Position numbers and translations under genes: made by a program. Below, one piece after another: positions 1 through 7,313 of a stretch of DNA of 10,684 nt (within the stretch, counting starts at the first letter, position 1; the number at the start of each line of letters is the position of its first letter). The notes below the pieces were generated by a model, which was given only the letters and a program-made list of their open reading frames with translations, searched no databases and was not told the origin of the DNA. Location of the stretch: assembly GCA_017467985.1 (NCBI GenBank), contig JAFUJY010000246.1:1-10684 (forward strand). The letters run 5' to 3'. This DNA is from Bacillota bacterium. Its GTDB lineage: Bacteria; Bacillota; Clostridia; Lachnospirales; Bianqueaceae.

Positions 1-34
1 CGGATTTGATTTTTTTGTTAAGGTTAAAATTCAT
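1..34 (-). CDS. Start of an unidentified third gene of the TIR-SPFH operon (partial)
   Basis: An ATG at 34-32 opens a frame that reads MNFNLNKKIKS and runs off the window edge, so only eleven codons are visible. It begins two bases after the stop codon of the SPFH gene. A strong GGGAGG Shine-Dalgarno sequence (42-47) lies seven bases upstream of the ATG, inside the last codons of the SPFH gene, which suggests translational coupling. The short lysine- and asparagine-rich start gives no family assignment. The start site and coupling are seen directly; that this is a real third operon member is inferred from the good ribosome binding site and tight spacing. Confidence 0.6.
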   Translation of the reverse strand, partial: MNFNLNKKIKS

Positions 35-36
35 TA

Positions 37-1896
37 TTATTCCTCCCTTTTATGTCCGCATTCGGGACAGAATTTTGCATCAATACCTTTGTTGCCGCAA
101 TCGGGGCAATCCCATGTGGCAGGAGCTTCGGGCTTCTTGGTGCCACATTCATCACAGAACTTACCGGTAATACCCTTCTTTCCGCAAGTGGGACAATCCC
201 ATGCTGCCGGAGGTTCGGGTTTCTTGGTGCCACACTCACCGCAGAACTTACCGGTGATACCCTTGTTACCGCAAGTGGGACAATCCCATGTCTCCACCGG
301 AGCCGGCTTCGCAGAACCACACTCATTACAGAACTTACCAACCTGATGCTCTGCACCACAACTGCAGGTCCACTCTGCAGGGTTAGCCGCCGGTGCCGGA
401 GCTGCCGGTGCACTCTCAGGCATTACGCCATCCATCATATTACCAACCTGCTGGCTCACCTTACCAATCATACCCAGACCGGCGCCCAGACCAATTAGAT
501 CACCAATACCGCTGCCACCGCCGCCGATATTGCCAATATTCTCAGCAAAGGCCTTCTGCACATCAAACTGCATAATATCCCGACCGGTAAAGCCCTGAGC
601 ACGCTGCACATCTGCAGTTGCAAAACCTTCCTGACGGATGCCTTCTGCCTTCACCTGAGCTTCCATCATACGGATCTTGGCTTCGGTTTCAGCCTCTACC
701 AGACGACGCTTCTGAGCCGCCAAAGCAATGGCTTCTTTGTTTTCTTCTTCTCTTACATTCAAGTAGCGGTCCGCAAACTGCTGCTTCATTCTCTTGTAGT
801 TTTCCCGTTCCTTCGGATCATCGCTGTCTTCCGGTGTGGAAATATTCAGAATGAAGAACTCAGGCATTCTCAAACCGTACTCTTCCAGTTCAGGATTGAT
901 CTTATCCTTAATACCCAGTGCCAGTTCTTCTAAGTATCCGTCGATCTCCAGGATACTCCAGCTCTTATCCTTGATAACGGTGGCAAAATGGGTTCTTACC
1001 TTAGAAACGATCAAAGAGCGGATATAATCGAAGGTGCCCTTGGATTCTTTACCATAATCATGGGCAAACACATCGCTGGTACCCACCAGCTTCAAGATCA
1101 GCTTCTTGGAATCGGAAACCTGCATCGCATACTGACCAAAGGCTCCGATATTGATGTGCATGCCGGATACGGGGTCAAACATATTAATACGGGAACTGGT
1201 TCCCCACTTGATACCGGTATGTACGGTCTTGTTAATGAAGTATACTTCACTATGGAAGGTGCCCTCACCGGAAGGAACCTCATACACTGCACTCAGCAGC
1301 GGAATATTCTCGGTGGTCAGTGTATATGTACCGCCCTTGAACAGATCCAGAGCTTCGCCACCGCAGAAGAACAGAGCTTCCTGAGAATCATGAACGATCA
1401 GCTGAGAACCCAGCTTAAAGTCCTCGATTGGATGCTTCCATACAAAGGTATTATTATCACCTTCGTAGCGAATCAGGCTAACTGCATTGGCCTCCCGCAT
1501 TTTTTTCTTGCCGATCTCCCGCTGTACATCTACCTTGCATCCGCAGACTGCACATTCCAGATCAGCCGCATCCTTGGCTACGGTATGCTCACATCCACAC
1601 TGGGGACACTTGATCTGAACGGTTGCCATCTTGTCGCTCAGGGTGTTCAGTTTCGTCTGACACACCGGACAGGTAGCGGACTCGCCCTTGGACTGATCGT
1701 AAACCACACTGTTTCCACAATGGGGACAGGTCTTCACTGCCATACGGTCCGTCTTTACATTAATGTCATGACCATGGGGACACTGTACGATCTTCTTTGC
1801 AAACAAACCACTGTTAAATAAGCCGCCGTCCACACTTACATACACATCAGTACCGCCCTGCGCACAGGTAGGGCATTTCATTACAAACTTAGCCAT
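37..1896 (-). CDS. SPFH/Band-7 protein of the YdjI type with zinc ribbons at both ends
   Basis: This 619-residue protein is probably a membrane-associated scaffold. The N-terminal ~120 residues hold several CxxC knuckles (C8/C11, C57/C60, C76/C79, C97/C100, C115/C118/C120). Residues about 135-350 match the SPFH domain of the Band_7_1 family, to which Bacillus subtilis YdjI belongs; there YdjI acts with PspA-type envelope-stress proteins. A charged helical stretch (about 360-450, rich in E, K, R, A and Q) should form a coiled coil. It is followed by a glycine-rich hydrophobic stretch (457-480), an Ala/Pro linker and four tandem zinc ribbons (511-613). No signal peptide is seen. The YdjI family is usually nearer 320-400 residues, so this version is enlarged by the zinc modules. 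The start is supported by an AAGGAGA ribosome binding site. It lies 30 bases after the TIR gene with no terminator between them, so the two are probably cotranscribed. SPFH assignment is firm; function is inferred. Confidence 0.88.
   Translation of the reverse strand: MAKFVMKCPTCAQGGTDVYVSVDGGLFNSGLFAKKIVQCPHGHDINVKTDRMAVKTCPHCGNSVVYDQSKGESATCPVCQTKLNTLSDKMATVQIKCPQCGCEHTVAKDAADLECAVCGCKVDVQREIGKKKMREANAVSLIRYEGDNNTFVWKHPIEDFKLGSQLIVHDSQEALFFCGGEALDLFKGGTYTLTTENIPLLSAVYEVPSGEGTFHSEVYFINKTVHTGIKWGTSSRINMFDPVSGMHINIGAFGQYAMQVSDSKKLILKLVGTSDVFAHDYGKESKGTFDYIRSLIVSKVRTHFATVIKDKSWSILEIDGYLEELALGIKDKINPELEEYGLRMPEFFILNISTPEDSDDPKERENYKRMKQQFADRYLNVREEENKEAIALAAQKRRLVEAETEAKIRMMEAQVKAEGIRQEGFATADVQRAQGFTGRDIMQFDVQKAFAENIGNIGGGGSGIGDLIGLGAGLGMIGKVSQQVGNMMDGVMPESAPAAPAPAANPAEWTCSCGAEHQVGKFCNECGSAKPAPVETWDCPTCGNKGITGKFCGECGTKKPEPPAAWDCPTCGKKGITGKFCDECGTKKPEAPATWDCPDCGNKGIDAKFCPECGHKREE
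58..372 (-). repeat. Four tandem zinc-ribbon units within the SPFH gene
   Basis: The 3' end of the SPFH gene encodes four consecutive C-x(1-2)-C...K-F-C-x-E-C-G zinc ribbons, with cysteine pairs at residues 511/513+523/526, 539/542+552/555, 568/571+581/584 and 597/600+610/613. The last three units are spaced by exactly 29 residues (87 bases) and share the pattern W-D-C-P-x-C-G-x-K-G-I. The middle units are also very similar at DNA level (for example GCAAGTGGGACAATCCCATG on the plus strand occurs twice). This suggests recent duplication. The first unit is more divergent, with CSC in place of CPxC. Such ribbons usually mediate protein-protein contacts. Confidence 0.9.
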
Positions 1897-1926
1897 GTTT
1901 CATCTCTCCTTATTTATTATAGATTT

Positions 1927-3768
1927 TCAGGTAAATATTTTCACAAGCCAACGAAGAATCTTGCCGCCAATAATACCTGAAATCCAACTACCCAAAAATA
2001 TTATGACGGAATACACACCCGCAACCAATACAATATCTTCTATTGTATCAAGCCCTAGCCGCATGCCAAAGATCACAAATACAAGACAGCTCACTATCCA
2101 AGCACTTAAAATACCAATGACCGCCGTTCGATTAAACTTGGAATGATTCTTAATATCTGCGCACTTCTTAATGAACGCCATCATATGTGTAATCGACCCG
2201 AGCAGAAGGTAAAAAACCGAAAGGACTCCATCCTGATTTTCTAACACCTGAGGATTGCTGAAAATATATCCTGCCGTCAATATAAATGCGGCGATAATCA
2301 CCAGCTTTTGAATCACCAGGGAAATCTTGGGTTCTTTGCGAACCTGGGGTGTGACCACCACCTCTGGCTGGGGCGGTATATATTCCGGTTCTTTGACCAC
2401 CGGTATGGGCTCTTTTGATCTTGAATCAATTACATTGAATCGATACCGCATGGCCTGGGAATTGCCATACCAGAATATAGCCCAATAGACTCCCGGCTGT
2501 ACGAAAACACCATCATCTCCTTTGATGATCCACCCTCTGGAAAATCGGTCCCAATTGGGCTGCATGTGCATCATCTCGGTGGCATCCAGCATCACATTAC
2601 CATTACTATCATAAATAATAAAACCTGTTTCCACCGGACCACTCACACCAATAGGCCGACGCAGATTGATAAAGAACTGAATAACGGAATGCTTCTGCAG
2701 ATCCACTGTGGATGTCAGTGCGCCCTGGGGCCAGGACTCCCGATGATCATTGTGTCCAACAGAAGTAATCTTGCTAAGCAGCGCCTCACCATTGGCATGT
2801 CGCTTCATCTCTGCCACCATACCATCATCTTCCAGGGACATTTCCCGTTCCGGTACAATACCGCCGGAGCTTCTGGGACCAACCAGCTTCATTACTCCCC
2901 GAACCAGATCCTGCATGGCGCCAATCTTGGACATATCCTGGGCCTGCTTGCCCTTCATAACCGCCGGCAGATCCTCCGGCTCCATGCCCTCGTAACAAGG
3001 AATCATGGTCTTGGACTTATCCTGCTGCATGAGGTGAGCATAACGACTCCACTCATTCTTAACCCAAACACCGTTAACATTGATCTCACTGGTGGCTACG
3101 ACCAACATGACTTTGGCAGACTGCAGGGCAGCAAATATGTAAGGTTCATAGTCCACACCCAGCTTGTTTTCCAGAGTAATCTCTGCGAAAAAGACTTTCA
3201 CTCCTTTTAACGACAGATTTTCATAAATCTCCTGGGCTATTACACTATCTCGTGTACGATTTTTATTTTCATCACTCTTTTTATAACAAATGAATACATC
3301 ATAGGGCTTTTCCCCCTTGACCACATCCAGAATTCGCTGCTGGATCTGATCAATGGCCGAAGCCTCACCCTCGTAAATATCCTTTGACTGTCTATCCGCT
3401 TTGCTAAGGGCTGACTTGAAATCAGGATCATCGAAAATACTTTCGTACATGGTACGATGACAGGTGGGAACCCTCTTGCCCGTCAGCGGATCCTCTACAT
3501 ACTCAATACCAAATTTGCATAAGCAAAGGCCCCAATAGGCTTCCGCCTCGTTGGGAAATTCTGAAACCAAGTTTTGATACACTGCAGCTGCACTGTCAAA
3601 ATCACACATCGCCCGCAGACGATTGGCCCGGGTAAATAAATTAATTTTCTTTTCGCCATTCAACTGCGGAACCGTCTGAATGGAATCACAATACTCACAT
3701 GTATAGGTGGAGGCATTTTCGCTTACATTTAACACCGCACCACACATTTTACACTTAAATACCGGCAT
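1927..3768 (-). CDS. Membrane-anchored zinc-ribbon/TIR-domain protein
   Basis: The protein has 613 residues. An N-terminal zinc ribbon (C6/C9 and C24/C27) is followed by a short TPR-like helical segment (about 45-90), a linker containing E-Y-V-E-D-P and C-H-R-T, and a TIR domain at about 154-297. The TIR domain starts at Y-D-V-F-I-C-Y-K. Its W-V-K-N-E motif (235-239) aligns with W-V-H-K-E of human SARM1, whose Glu642 is the NAD+-cleaving residue, so E239 is a likely catalytic glutamate. Residues about 340-447 look beta-rich and end in an aromatic G-V-Y-W-A-I-F-W stretch; I do not recognise this domain. A Pro-rich linker (453-477) leads to about four hydrophobic segments (484-504, 514-533, 547-568, 577-600), which should anchor it in the membrane. 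The start has a GGAAGGAG ribosome binding site eight bases upstream. It is the first gene of its own operon. I recall similar zinc-ribbon/TIR proteins as common in Clostridia, with unknown function. The TIR assignment is firm; NADase activity is inferred from the motif. Confidence 0.9.
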   Translation of the reverse strand: MPVFKCKMCGAVLNVSENASTYTCEYCDSIQTVPQLNGEKKINLFTRANRLRAMCDFDSAAAVYQNLVSEFPNEAEAYWGLCLCKFGIEYVEDPLTGKRVPTCHRTMYESIFDDPDFKSALSKADRQSKDIYEGEASAIDQIQQRILDVVKGEKPYDVFICYKKSDENKNRTRDSVIAQEIYENLSLKGVKVFFAEITLENKLGVDYEPYIFAALQSAKVMLVVATSEINVNGVWVKNEWSRYAHLMQQDKSKTMIPCYEGMEPEDLPAVMKGKQAQDMSKIGAMQDLVRGVMKLVGPRSSGGIVPEREMSLEDDGMVAEMKRHANGEALLSKITSVGHNDHRESWPQGALTSTVDLQKHSVIQFFINLRRPIGVSGPVETGFIIYDSNGNVMLDATEMMHMQPNWDRFSRGWIIKGDDGVFVQPGVYWAIFWYGNSQAMRYRFNVIDSRSKEPIPVVKEPEYIPPQPEVVVTPQVRKEPKISLVIQKLVIIAAFILTAGYIFSNPQVLENQDGVLSVFYLLLGSITHMMAFIKKCADIKNHSKFNRTAVIGILSAWIVSCLVFVIFGMRLGLDTIEDIVLVAGVYSVIIFLGSWISGIIGGKILRWLVKIFT

Positions 3769-3804
3769 AAGAACTGCTCCTTCCGATAAGATATACCTTT
3801 TAAC

Positions 3805-3833
3805 AGTATAGCACCAAAATCACAAATAATCAA
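3805..3833 (-). promoter_or_regulatory. SigmaA-type promoter of the TIR-SPFH operon
   Basis: Read on the minus strand, a TTGATT -35 box (3833-3828) and a TATACT -10 box (3810-3805) are separated by exactly 17 bases. Transcription should start near 3798, giving a leader of about 30 bases with the GGAAGGAG ribosome binding site. The promoter lies between the upstream operon's terminator and the TIR start, so this operon can be expressed independently. Assignment is by consensus match only. Confidence 0.7.
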
Positions 3834-3846
3834 CAATTTTTGTTGA
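3830..3846. promoter_or_regulatory. Inverted repeat overlapping the TIR promoter -35 box
   Basis: The bases TCAACAATTTTTGTTGA form a perfect inverted repeat with 7-base arms (TCAACAA and TTGTTGA) around TTT. It overlaps the upstream half of the -35 box, a typical position for a repressor or activator site. It is AT-rich and short, so chance is possible. No matching regulator gene is seen nearby. Confidence 0.35.
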
Positions 3847-3857
3847 GAATTGTCGGT

Positions 3858-3903
3858 TAAAAAAAGGATGACCCTGGCAGTTCCTTCTGTCAAAGTCATC
3901 CTT
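3858..3903 (-). terminator. Rho-independent terminator of the pyr-esterase operon
   Basis: On the minus strand a perfect 9-bp outer stem, AAGGATGAC (3903-3895) with GTCATCCTT (3872-3864), encloses a partly paired inner stretch and is followed by a run of T residues (the A-run at 3858-3865 on the plus strand). It starts 10 bases after the stop of the last hydrolase gene and separates it from the TIR operon. Confidence 0.85.
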
Positions 3904-3913
3904 GTTAAAATTT

Positions 3914-4735
3914 TTACTTAAACATTCTCTTCAGCCAATCACTGCACAAGTCTACCCACTGGGCAGCTTCCGGCACGATCATGTTGTCGTAACCATTACA
4001 GGTACGCTCCGTTGCCAGGGCCAAACCATGGGGCCCCTGGGGAAATACATGCAGTTCTACCGGCACCTTGTGTGCCGCAAGAGCCTCCGTCATCCGCAGA
4101 CAATTGGCCACCGGAACGGTTTGATCTGTTGCCGTATGCCACAAGAACGTAGGCGGATTTTGCTCACCCACATATTGAGGAATATAAGCCGCCTTTAACC
4201 ATGGATTCTTCTCCGGTTCTTCTCCCAATAACCGAGCAGCAAACGTCCCGGGGTTATTGGCATCCACGCCTGCCTGTACCACTGCATAGCACAAAATCGC
4301 CGCATTGGGTTTGGCCTTTTCACAATCGATCCCAGCTTCTGCTAACAACGGATCGTTCCAGAAGGTACTCAAGGCTGCACTCAGGTGACCGCCAGCGGAA
4401 AAACCACCCATGGCGATCTTATCCGGATCCACACGCCACTCCTTGGCATGTTCACGAATCATCATCATTGCTTTCGCTGCATCCATCAGCGGTTGAGGCC
4501 ACATCTTAGGCTTCAGGCTGTAATACAGCACAAAGGTCTGGAAACCTCTGGCGGCAAAGGCCATGGCAATGGGCTCGGCCTCACGAGGAGACAAATGAGT
4601 ATAACCACCACCAGGGCATACCAGTACAGCGGGCATAGCCGCAGGCTCCATCGGCATCTCATCTTGAATATATGCAGCCAGATAGGGCTTATTCTCGCCA
4701 AAATCTTCTTCTAAAGGTAATTTATAAATATTCAT
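3914..4735 (-). CDS. Alpha/beta-hydrolase, acetylesterase/xylan-esterase type (second tandem copy)
   Basis: This 273-residue protein is a cytoplasmic alpha/beta-hydrolase resembling the BD-FAE/acetyl-esterase (Aes/Axe-like) group, which removes acetyl or other small acyl groups from sugars. The oxyanion-hole motif P-G-G-G-Y is at 41-45, the nucleophile serine S113 in G-F-S-A-G-G-H (111-117), the likely acid D204 in T-D-Q-T-V-P, and the catalytic H236 in G-P-H-G. No signal peptide is present, so the substrate is probably intracellular. It follows its paralogue after 23 bases, with an AAAGGGG ribosome binding site before the ATG, and is the last gene before the operon terminator. The two copies are similar along their whole length but differ in the lid region (about 155-190) and near the C-terminus (242-255), so their substrates may differ. 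The enzyme class is secure; the substrate is not known. Confidence 0.85.
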   Translation of the reverse strand: MNIYKLPLEEDFGENKPYLAAYIQDEMPMEPAAMPAVLVCPGGGYTHLSPREAEPIAMAFAARGFQTFVLYYSLKPKMWPQPLMDAAKAMMMIREHAKEWRVDPDKIAMGGFSAGGHLSAALSTFWNDPLLAEAGIDCEKAKPNAAILCYAVVQAGVDANNPGTFAARLLGEEPEKNPWLKAAYIPQYVGEQNPPTFLWHTATDQTVPVANCLRMTEALAAHKVPVELHVFPQGPHGLALATERTCNGYDNMIVPEAAQWVDLCSDWLKRMFK

Positions 4736-4758
4736 TACGTGACCCCTTTCTTATATTT

Positions 4759-5577
4759 TTAGCCAAACATCCTGGCCAGCCAGTCGCAGCACAGATCGAT
4801 CCACTGGGCTACTTCCGGAATCTCGCCGTCCGGGTTACCACCGGAGGTCCGACGATTGGCCAGAGACAAACCGTGATGTCCCTTGGGGAAAACATGCAGT
4901 TCAAAGGGAACCTTGTGCTCAGACAAGGCCTGGGCCATCAGCAGACTGCTGATTACCGGAACCGCCTGATCTGCAGCGGTATGCCACAGGAATGTGGGCG
5001 GGTTCAACTCACTGACACGAGTCTCCAGCGCCATCTCTCCCCGCTTTGCATCCACATTTTCACCCAACAGCGCCTGGAAGGAACCTTCGTGGCACTTACC
5101 GGGAATGGATGTGATAACAGGATAGCACAGGATGGATGCATTGGGCTTTGCCAGTTCATTGGACAATCCAGCCTCAGCAATTACCGGATCATTCCACAAG
5201 CAGCTGATCAGAGCTGCTGCATGACCACCGGCAGAAAAACCACAAACAGCAATCTTGTCCGGATCCACACTCCATTCCTGGGCATGCTCACGAATCAGAT
5301 TCAGCGCCTTAGCACCATCCAGCAAGGGTGCCGGGAACCGTCTGGGATGCAGGCTGTAATACAGCACAAATACCTGATATCCCTTAGAGGCAAACTCCAT
5401 GGCAACGGGCTCCGCCTCCCTGGGAGACAGATGCATATAACCACCGCCGGGATAAACTACTACCGCAGGCAGACGGTAATCTTCCGGATCCGCCGGCATT
5501 TTTTCCTGCAAATAAGCCACCAGATGGGGCTTACCCTCTTCCAGATTATCTTCTAACGGTAAATCAAATATTCTCAT
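4759..5577 (-). CDS. Alpha/beta-hydrolase, acetylesterase/xylan-esterase type (first tandem copy)
   Basis: This 272-residue paralogue of the next gene has an intact catalytic set: P-G-G-G-Y oxyanion motif (43-47), nucleophile S115 in G-F-S-A-G-G-H (113-119), acid D203 in A-D-Q-A-V-P, and histidine H235 in G-H-H-G. It has no signal peptide. Its ATG shares one base with the pyrD stop codon (TGATG), and a GGAG ribosome binding site lies within the end of pyrD, so its translation is very likely coupled to pyrD. This places an acyl-esterase inside the pyrimidine operon. Esterases of this fold act on acetylated sugars, but some act on other small esters. A link to nucleotide metabolism is suggested only by gene position. 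Confidence 0.85.
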   Translation of the reverse strand: MRIFDLPLEDNLEEGKPHLVAYLQEKMPADPEDYRLPAVVVYPGGGYMHLSPREAEPVAMEFASKGYQVFVLYYSLHPRRFPAPLLDGAKALNLIREHAQEWSVDPDKIAVCGFSAGGHAAALISCLWNDPVIAEAGLSNELAKPNASILCYPVITSIPGKCHEGSFQALLGENVDAKRGEMALETRVSELNPPTFLWHTAADQAVPVISSLLMAQALSEHKVPFELHVFPKGHHGLSLANRRTSGGNPDGEIPEVAQWIDLCCDWLARMFG

Positions 5578-6488
5578 CAGTCAATCACTCCACGAATTTC
5601 GTTAATGTCCTTAACGCCCATCTTTTCCAGAACCGCTTCCATTTCACCAACGATACGCACCGGAGCAGTGGGATCCACCAGATTGGCAGTACCGGTAGCA
5701 ACAATCGTTGCGCCTGCCATGATGAACTCAATGGCATCCTCACCGGTCATAATACCGCCCATACCCAGCAGAGGCAGGTTCACAGCCTTATGTACCTGAT
5801 AAACCATACGCACTGCCACAGGCTTGATGGCCGGACCGGAGAAACCACCCATCTTCTGGGCCAGTACCGGTCTGCGGCGATAAATATCAATACGCATACC
5901 AAACAGTGTGTTGATCAAACTCAGTGCATCGGCACCGCCGGCTTCTGCAGCCTTAGCGATATCCACAATATTGGTTACATTGGGGCTCAACTTAACGATC
6001 AAAGGCTGCTTGGTGCACTTCTTCACCGCTGCAACCACTTCTTCTACCATCTGAGGATTGGTTCCGAAATTAACGCCGCCCTCTTTTACATTGGGGCAGG
6101 AAATATTTAATTCTACCAGGTCTACACCCTCTGCATCCTGCAGAGCTTCAGATACGCGGCAGTACTCCGCAATGGAGTGACCGGCGGTATTGACGATCAC
6201 CTTGGTATCAAACTGCTTCATGAAGGGCAGATCCTCTGCCTTCAGCACTTCCACACCGGGATTATGCAGACCCACGGAATTGAGCATACCACCGTAAGTC
6301 TCAGCAATACGGGGAGTGGGGTTACCCGGCCACGGTACATCAGCTACACCCTTAAGCGTTACGCCGCCCAGCTTGGACAGATCATAGAACTTGCTGTGAG
6401 CCTGGGGATTAAAGGTACCGGAAGCGGTGACCACCGGATTTTTCATTTCAACACCTGCAAAATTAACTGCCAGATTCACATTGCTCAT
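5577..6488 (-). CDS. pyrD: Dihydroorotate dehydrogenase, class 1B catalytic subunit
   Basis: This 303-residue FMN enzyme oxidises dihydroorotate to orotate in the cytoplasm, the fourth step of UMP synthesis. The class 1 active-site cysteine is C131 in N-I-S-C-P-N-V; class 1 enzymes use Cys as catalytic base, while class 2 enzymes use Ser. The N-terminal N-P-V-V-T-A-S-G-T-F motif (17-26) and the G-G-I-M-T-G-E-D-A FMN phosphate-binding segment (244-252) are typical. Length fits the PyrDB subfamily. It overlaps pyrK by four bases (ATGA), consistent with stoichiometric synthesis of the PyrD2PyrK2 complex that passes electrons to NAD+. Class 1B is supported by the adjacent pyrK gene. Confidence 0.97.
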   Translation of the reverse strand: MSNVNLAVNFAGVEMKNPVVTASGTFNPQAHSKFYDLSKLGGVTLKGVADVPWPGNPTPRIAETYGGMLNSVGLHNPGVEVLKAEDLPFMKQFDTKVIVNTAGHSIAEYCRVSEALQDAEGVDLVELNISCPNVKEGGVNFGTNPQMVEEVVAAVKKCTKQPLIVKLSPNVTNIVDIAKAAEAGGADALSLINTLFGMRIDIYRRRPVLAQKMGGFSGPAIKPVAVRMVYQVHKAVNLPLLGMGGIMTGEDAIEFIMAGATIVATGTANLVDPTAPVRIVGEMEAVLEKMGVKDINEIRGVID

Positions 6489-7288
6489 TCAAAAATCACA
6501 TCCTCTCCCGGGAATACGGGGCCCATCTTGCAGACGCCCTCTTTCTTAATGCTGCCATCAGGCATACGCAGCTTGGCAGGACAACCTGCACAAGCACCAA
6601 AACCACAGCCCATACGCTCTTCCAAAGAGAACCAAGTCTCCATGTTATAGCCGGTCTGCCACTTCTGAATCGCCTTCATCATGGGGATGGGGCCACAGGT
6701 GTACAGCAGCGCCTTCGTATCCTTGTCAGTGAAAATCAGCTTATATTCCATGGCATCAATAACATTGCCCTGAAAACCGGACTTACCGTCATCACTGGCA
6801 TTGAACACCTCACCATAGGGATGGAACTCTTCTTCGATCCAGGGAGTGGAACGAAAACCGTTGAACATACGGATGCCCTTTTCCGGATACATCTCGTGGA
6901 GTTTTCTGGCCAGGAACAGCATAGGGGGAATACCCAAGCCGCCGCCCACCAGAATAATTTCTTTTACCTCCGGCTGAGCAGCACGCTCCAGCGGAAAACC
7001 GTTACCCAGCACGCCCATCAGACGCAGCTTGGTACCGGGCGCATACTGAGCAAAAGCCTCAGTACCCTTACCCACAACGGCATAAATCAAAGTCAACAGA
7101 CCCTTTTCTGCATCGGCTTCACAGATACTGATGGGACGAGGCAGGAGCTTGGTAGGGTCGTTCACATACAAATTGACAAACTGGCCAGGCTTGGCTTCAC
7201 GAGCCACTTCCGGTGCATCCAGCACCATGCGGAAAATACCGGGAGCCATCTCTTCCTGGCTGTGAATGGTTACATAATCACAGAACAT
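6485..7288 (-). CDS. pyrK: Dihydroorotate dehydrogenase B, electron-transfer subunit
   Basis: This 267-residue iron-sulfur flavoprotein carries electrons from PyrD's FMN through a [2Fe-2S] cluster and FAD to NAD+. The FAD-binding R-P-I-S-I motif is at 51-55 and the nucleotide-binding V-G-G-G-L-G-I-P-P at 114-122. The cluster ligands are C228, C233, C236 and C253, in the C-x4-C-x2-C-x16-C arrangement expected for PyrK. The ribosome binding site AAAGGA is about 11 bases before the ATG, rather far but workable. The gene follows pyrF by 25 bases and overlaps pyrD by four. All key residues are intact. Confidence 0.97.
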   Translation of the reverse strand: MFCDYVTIHSQEEMAPGIFRMVLDAPEVAREAKPGQFVNLYVNDPTKLLPRPISICEADAEKGLLTLIYAVVGKGTEAFAQYAPGTKLRLMGVLGNGFPLERAAQPEVKEIILVGGGLGIPPMLFLARKLHEMYPEKGIRMFNGFRSTPWIEEEFHPYGEVFNASDDGKSGFQGNVIDAMEYKLIFTDKDTKALLYTCGPIPMMKAIQKWQTGYNMETWFSLEERMGCGFGACAGCPAKLRMPDGSIKKEGVCKMGPVFPGEDVIFE

Positions 7289-7313
7289 AGTTAATTACGT
7301 CCTTTCTCTTCTA

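Noticed and set aside
58..372. CRISPR-like array suggested by regular 87-base repeats
   Set aside because: The repeats are coding, in frame and keep paired cysteines; there are no short direct repeats with unique spacers.
24..413. Minus-strand frame rich in Val, Arg and Ser repeats
   Set aside because: It is an alternative frame of the zinc-ribbon repeats; its apparent repetitiveness is inherited from them.
988..1821. Plus-strand open frame of 277 codons
   Set aside because: It lies antisense to the SPFH gene, whose cysteine motifs and domain are clear. It is a codon-structure shadow.
2566..3210. Plus-strand open frame of 214 codons opposite the TIR gene
   Set aside because: Histidine- and isoleucine-rich shadow peptide with no family features, opposite a well-supported TIR domain.
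4672..5556. Long plus-strand open frame of 294 codons
   Set aside because: It is antisense to the first hydrolase, which has complete catalytic motifs; the plus-strand peptide resembles no known family and has no good ribosome binding site.
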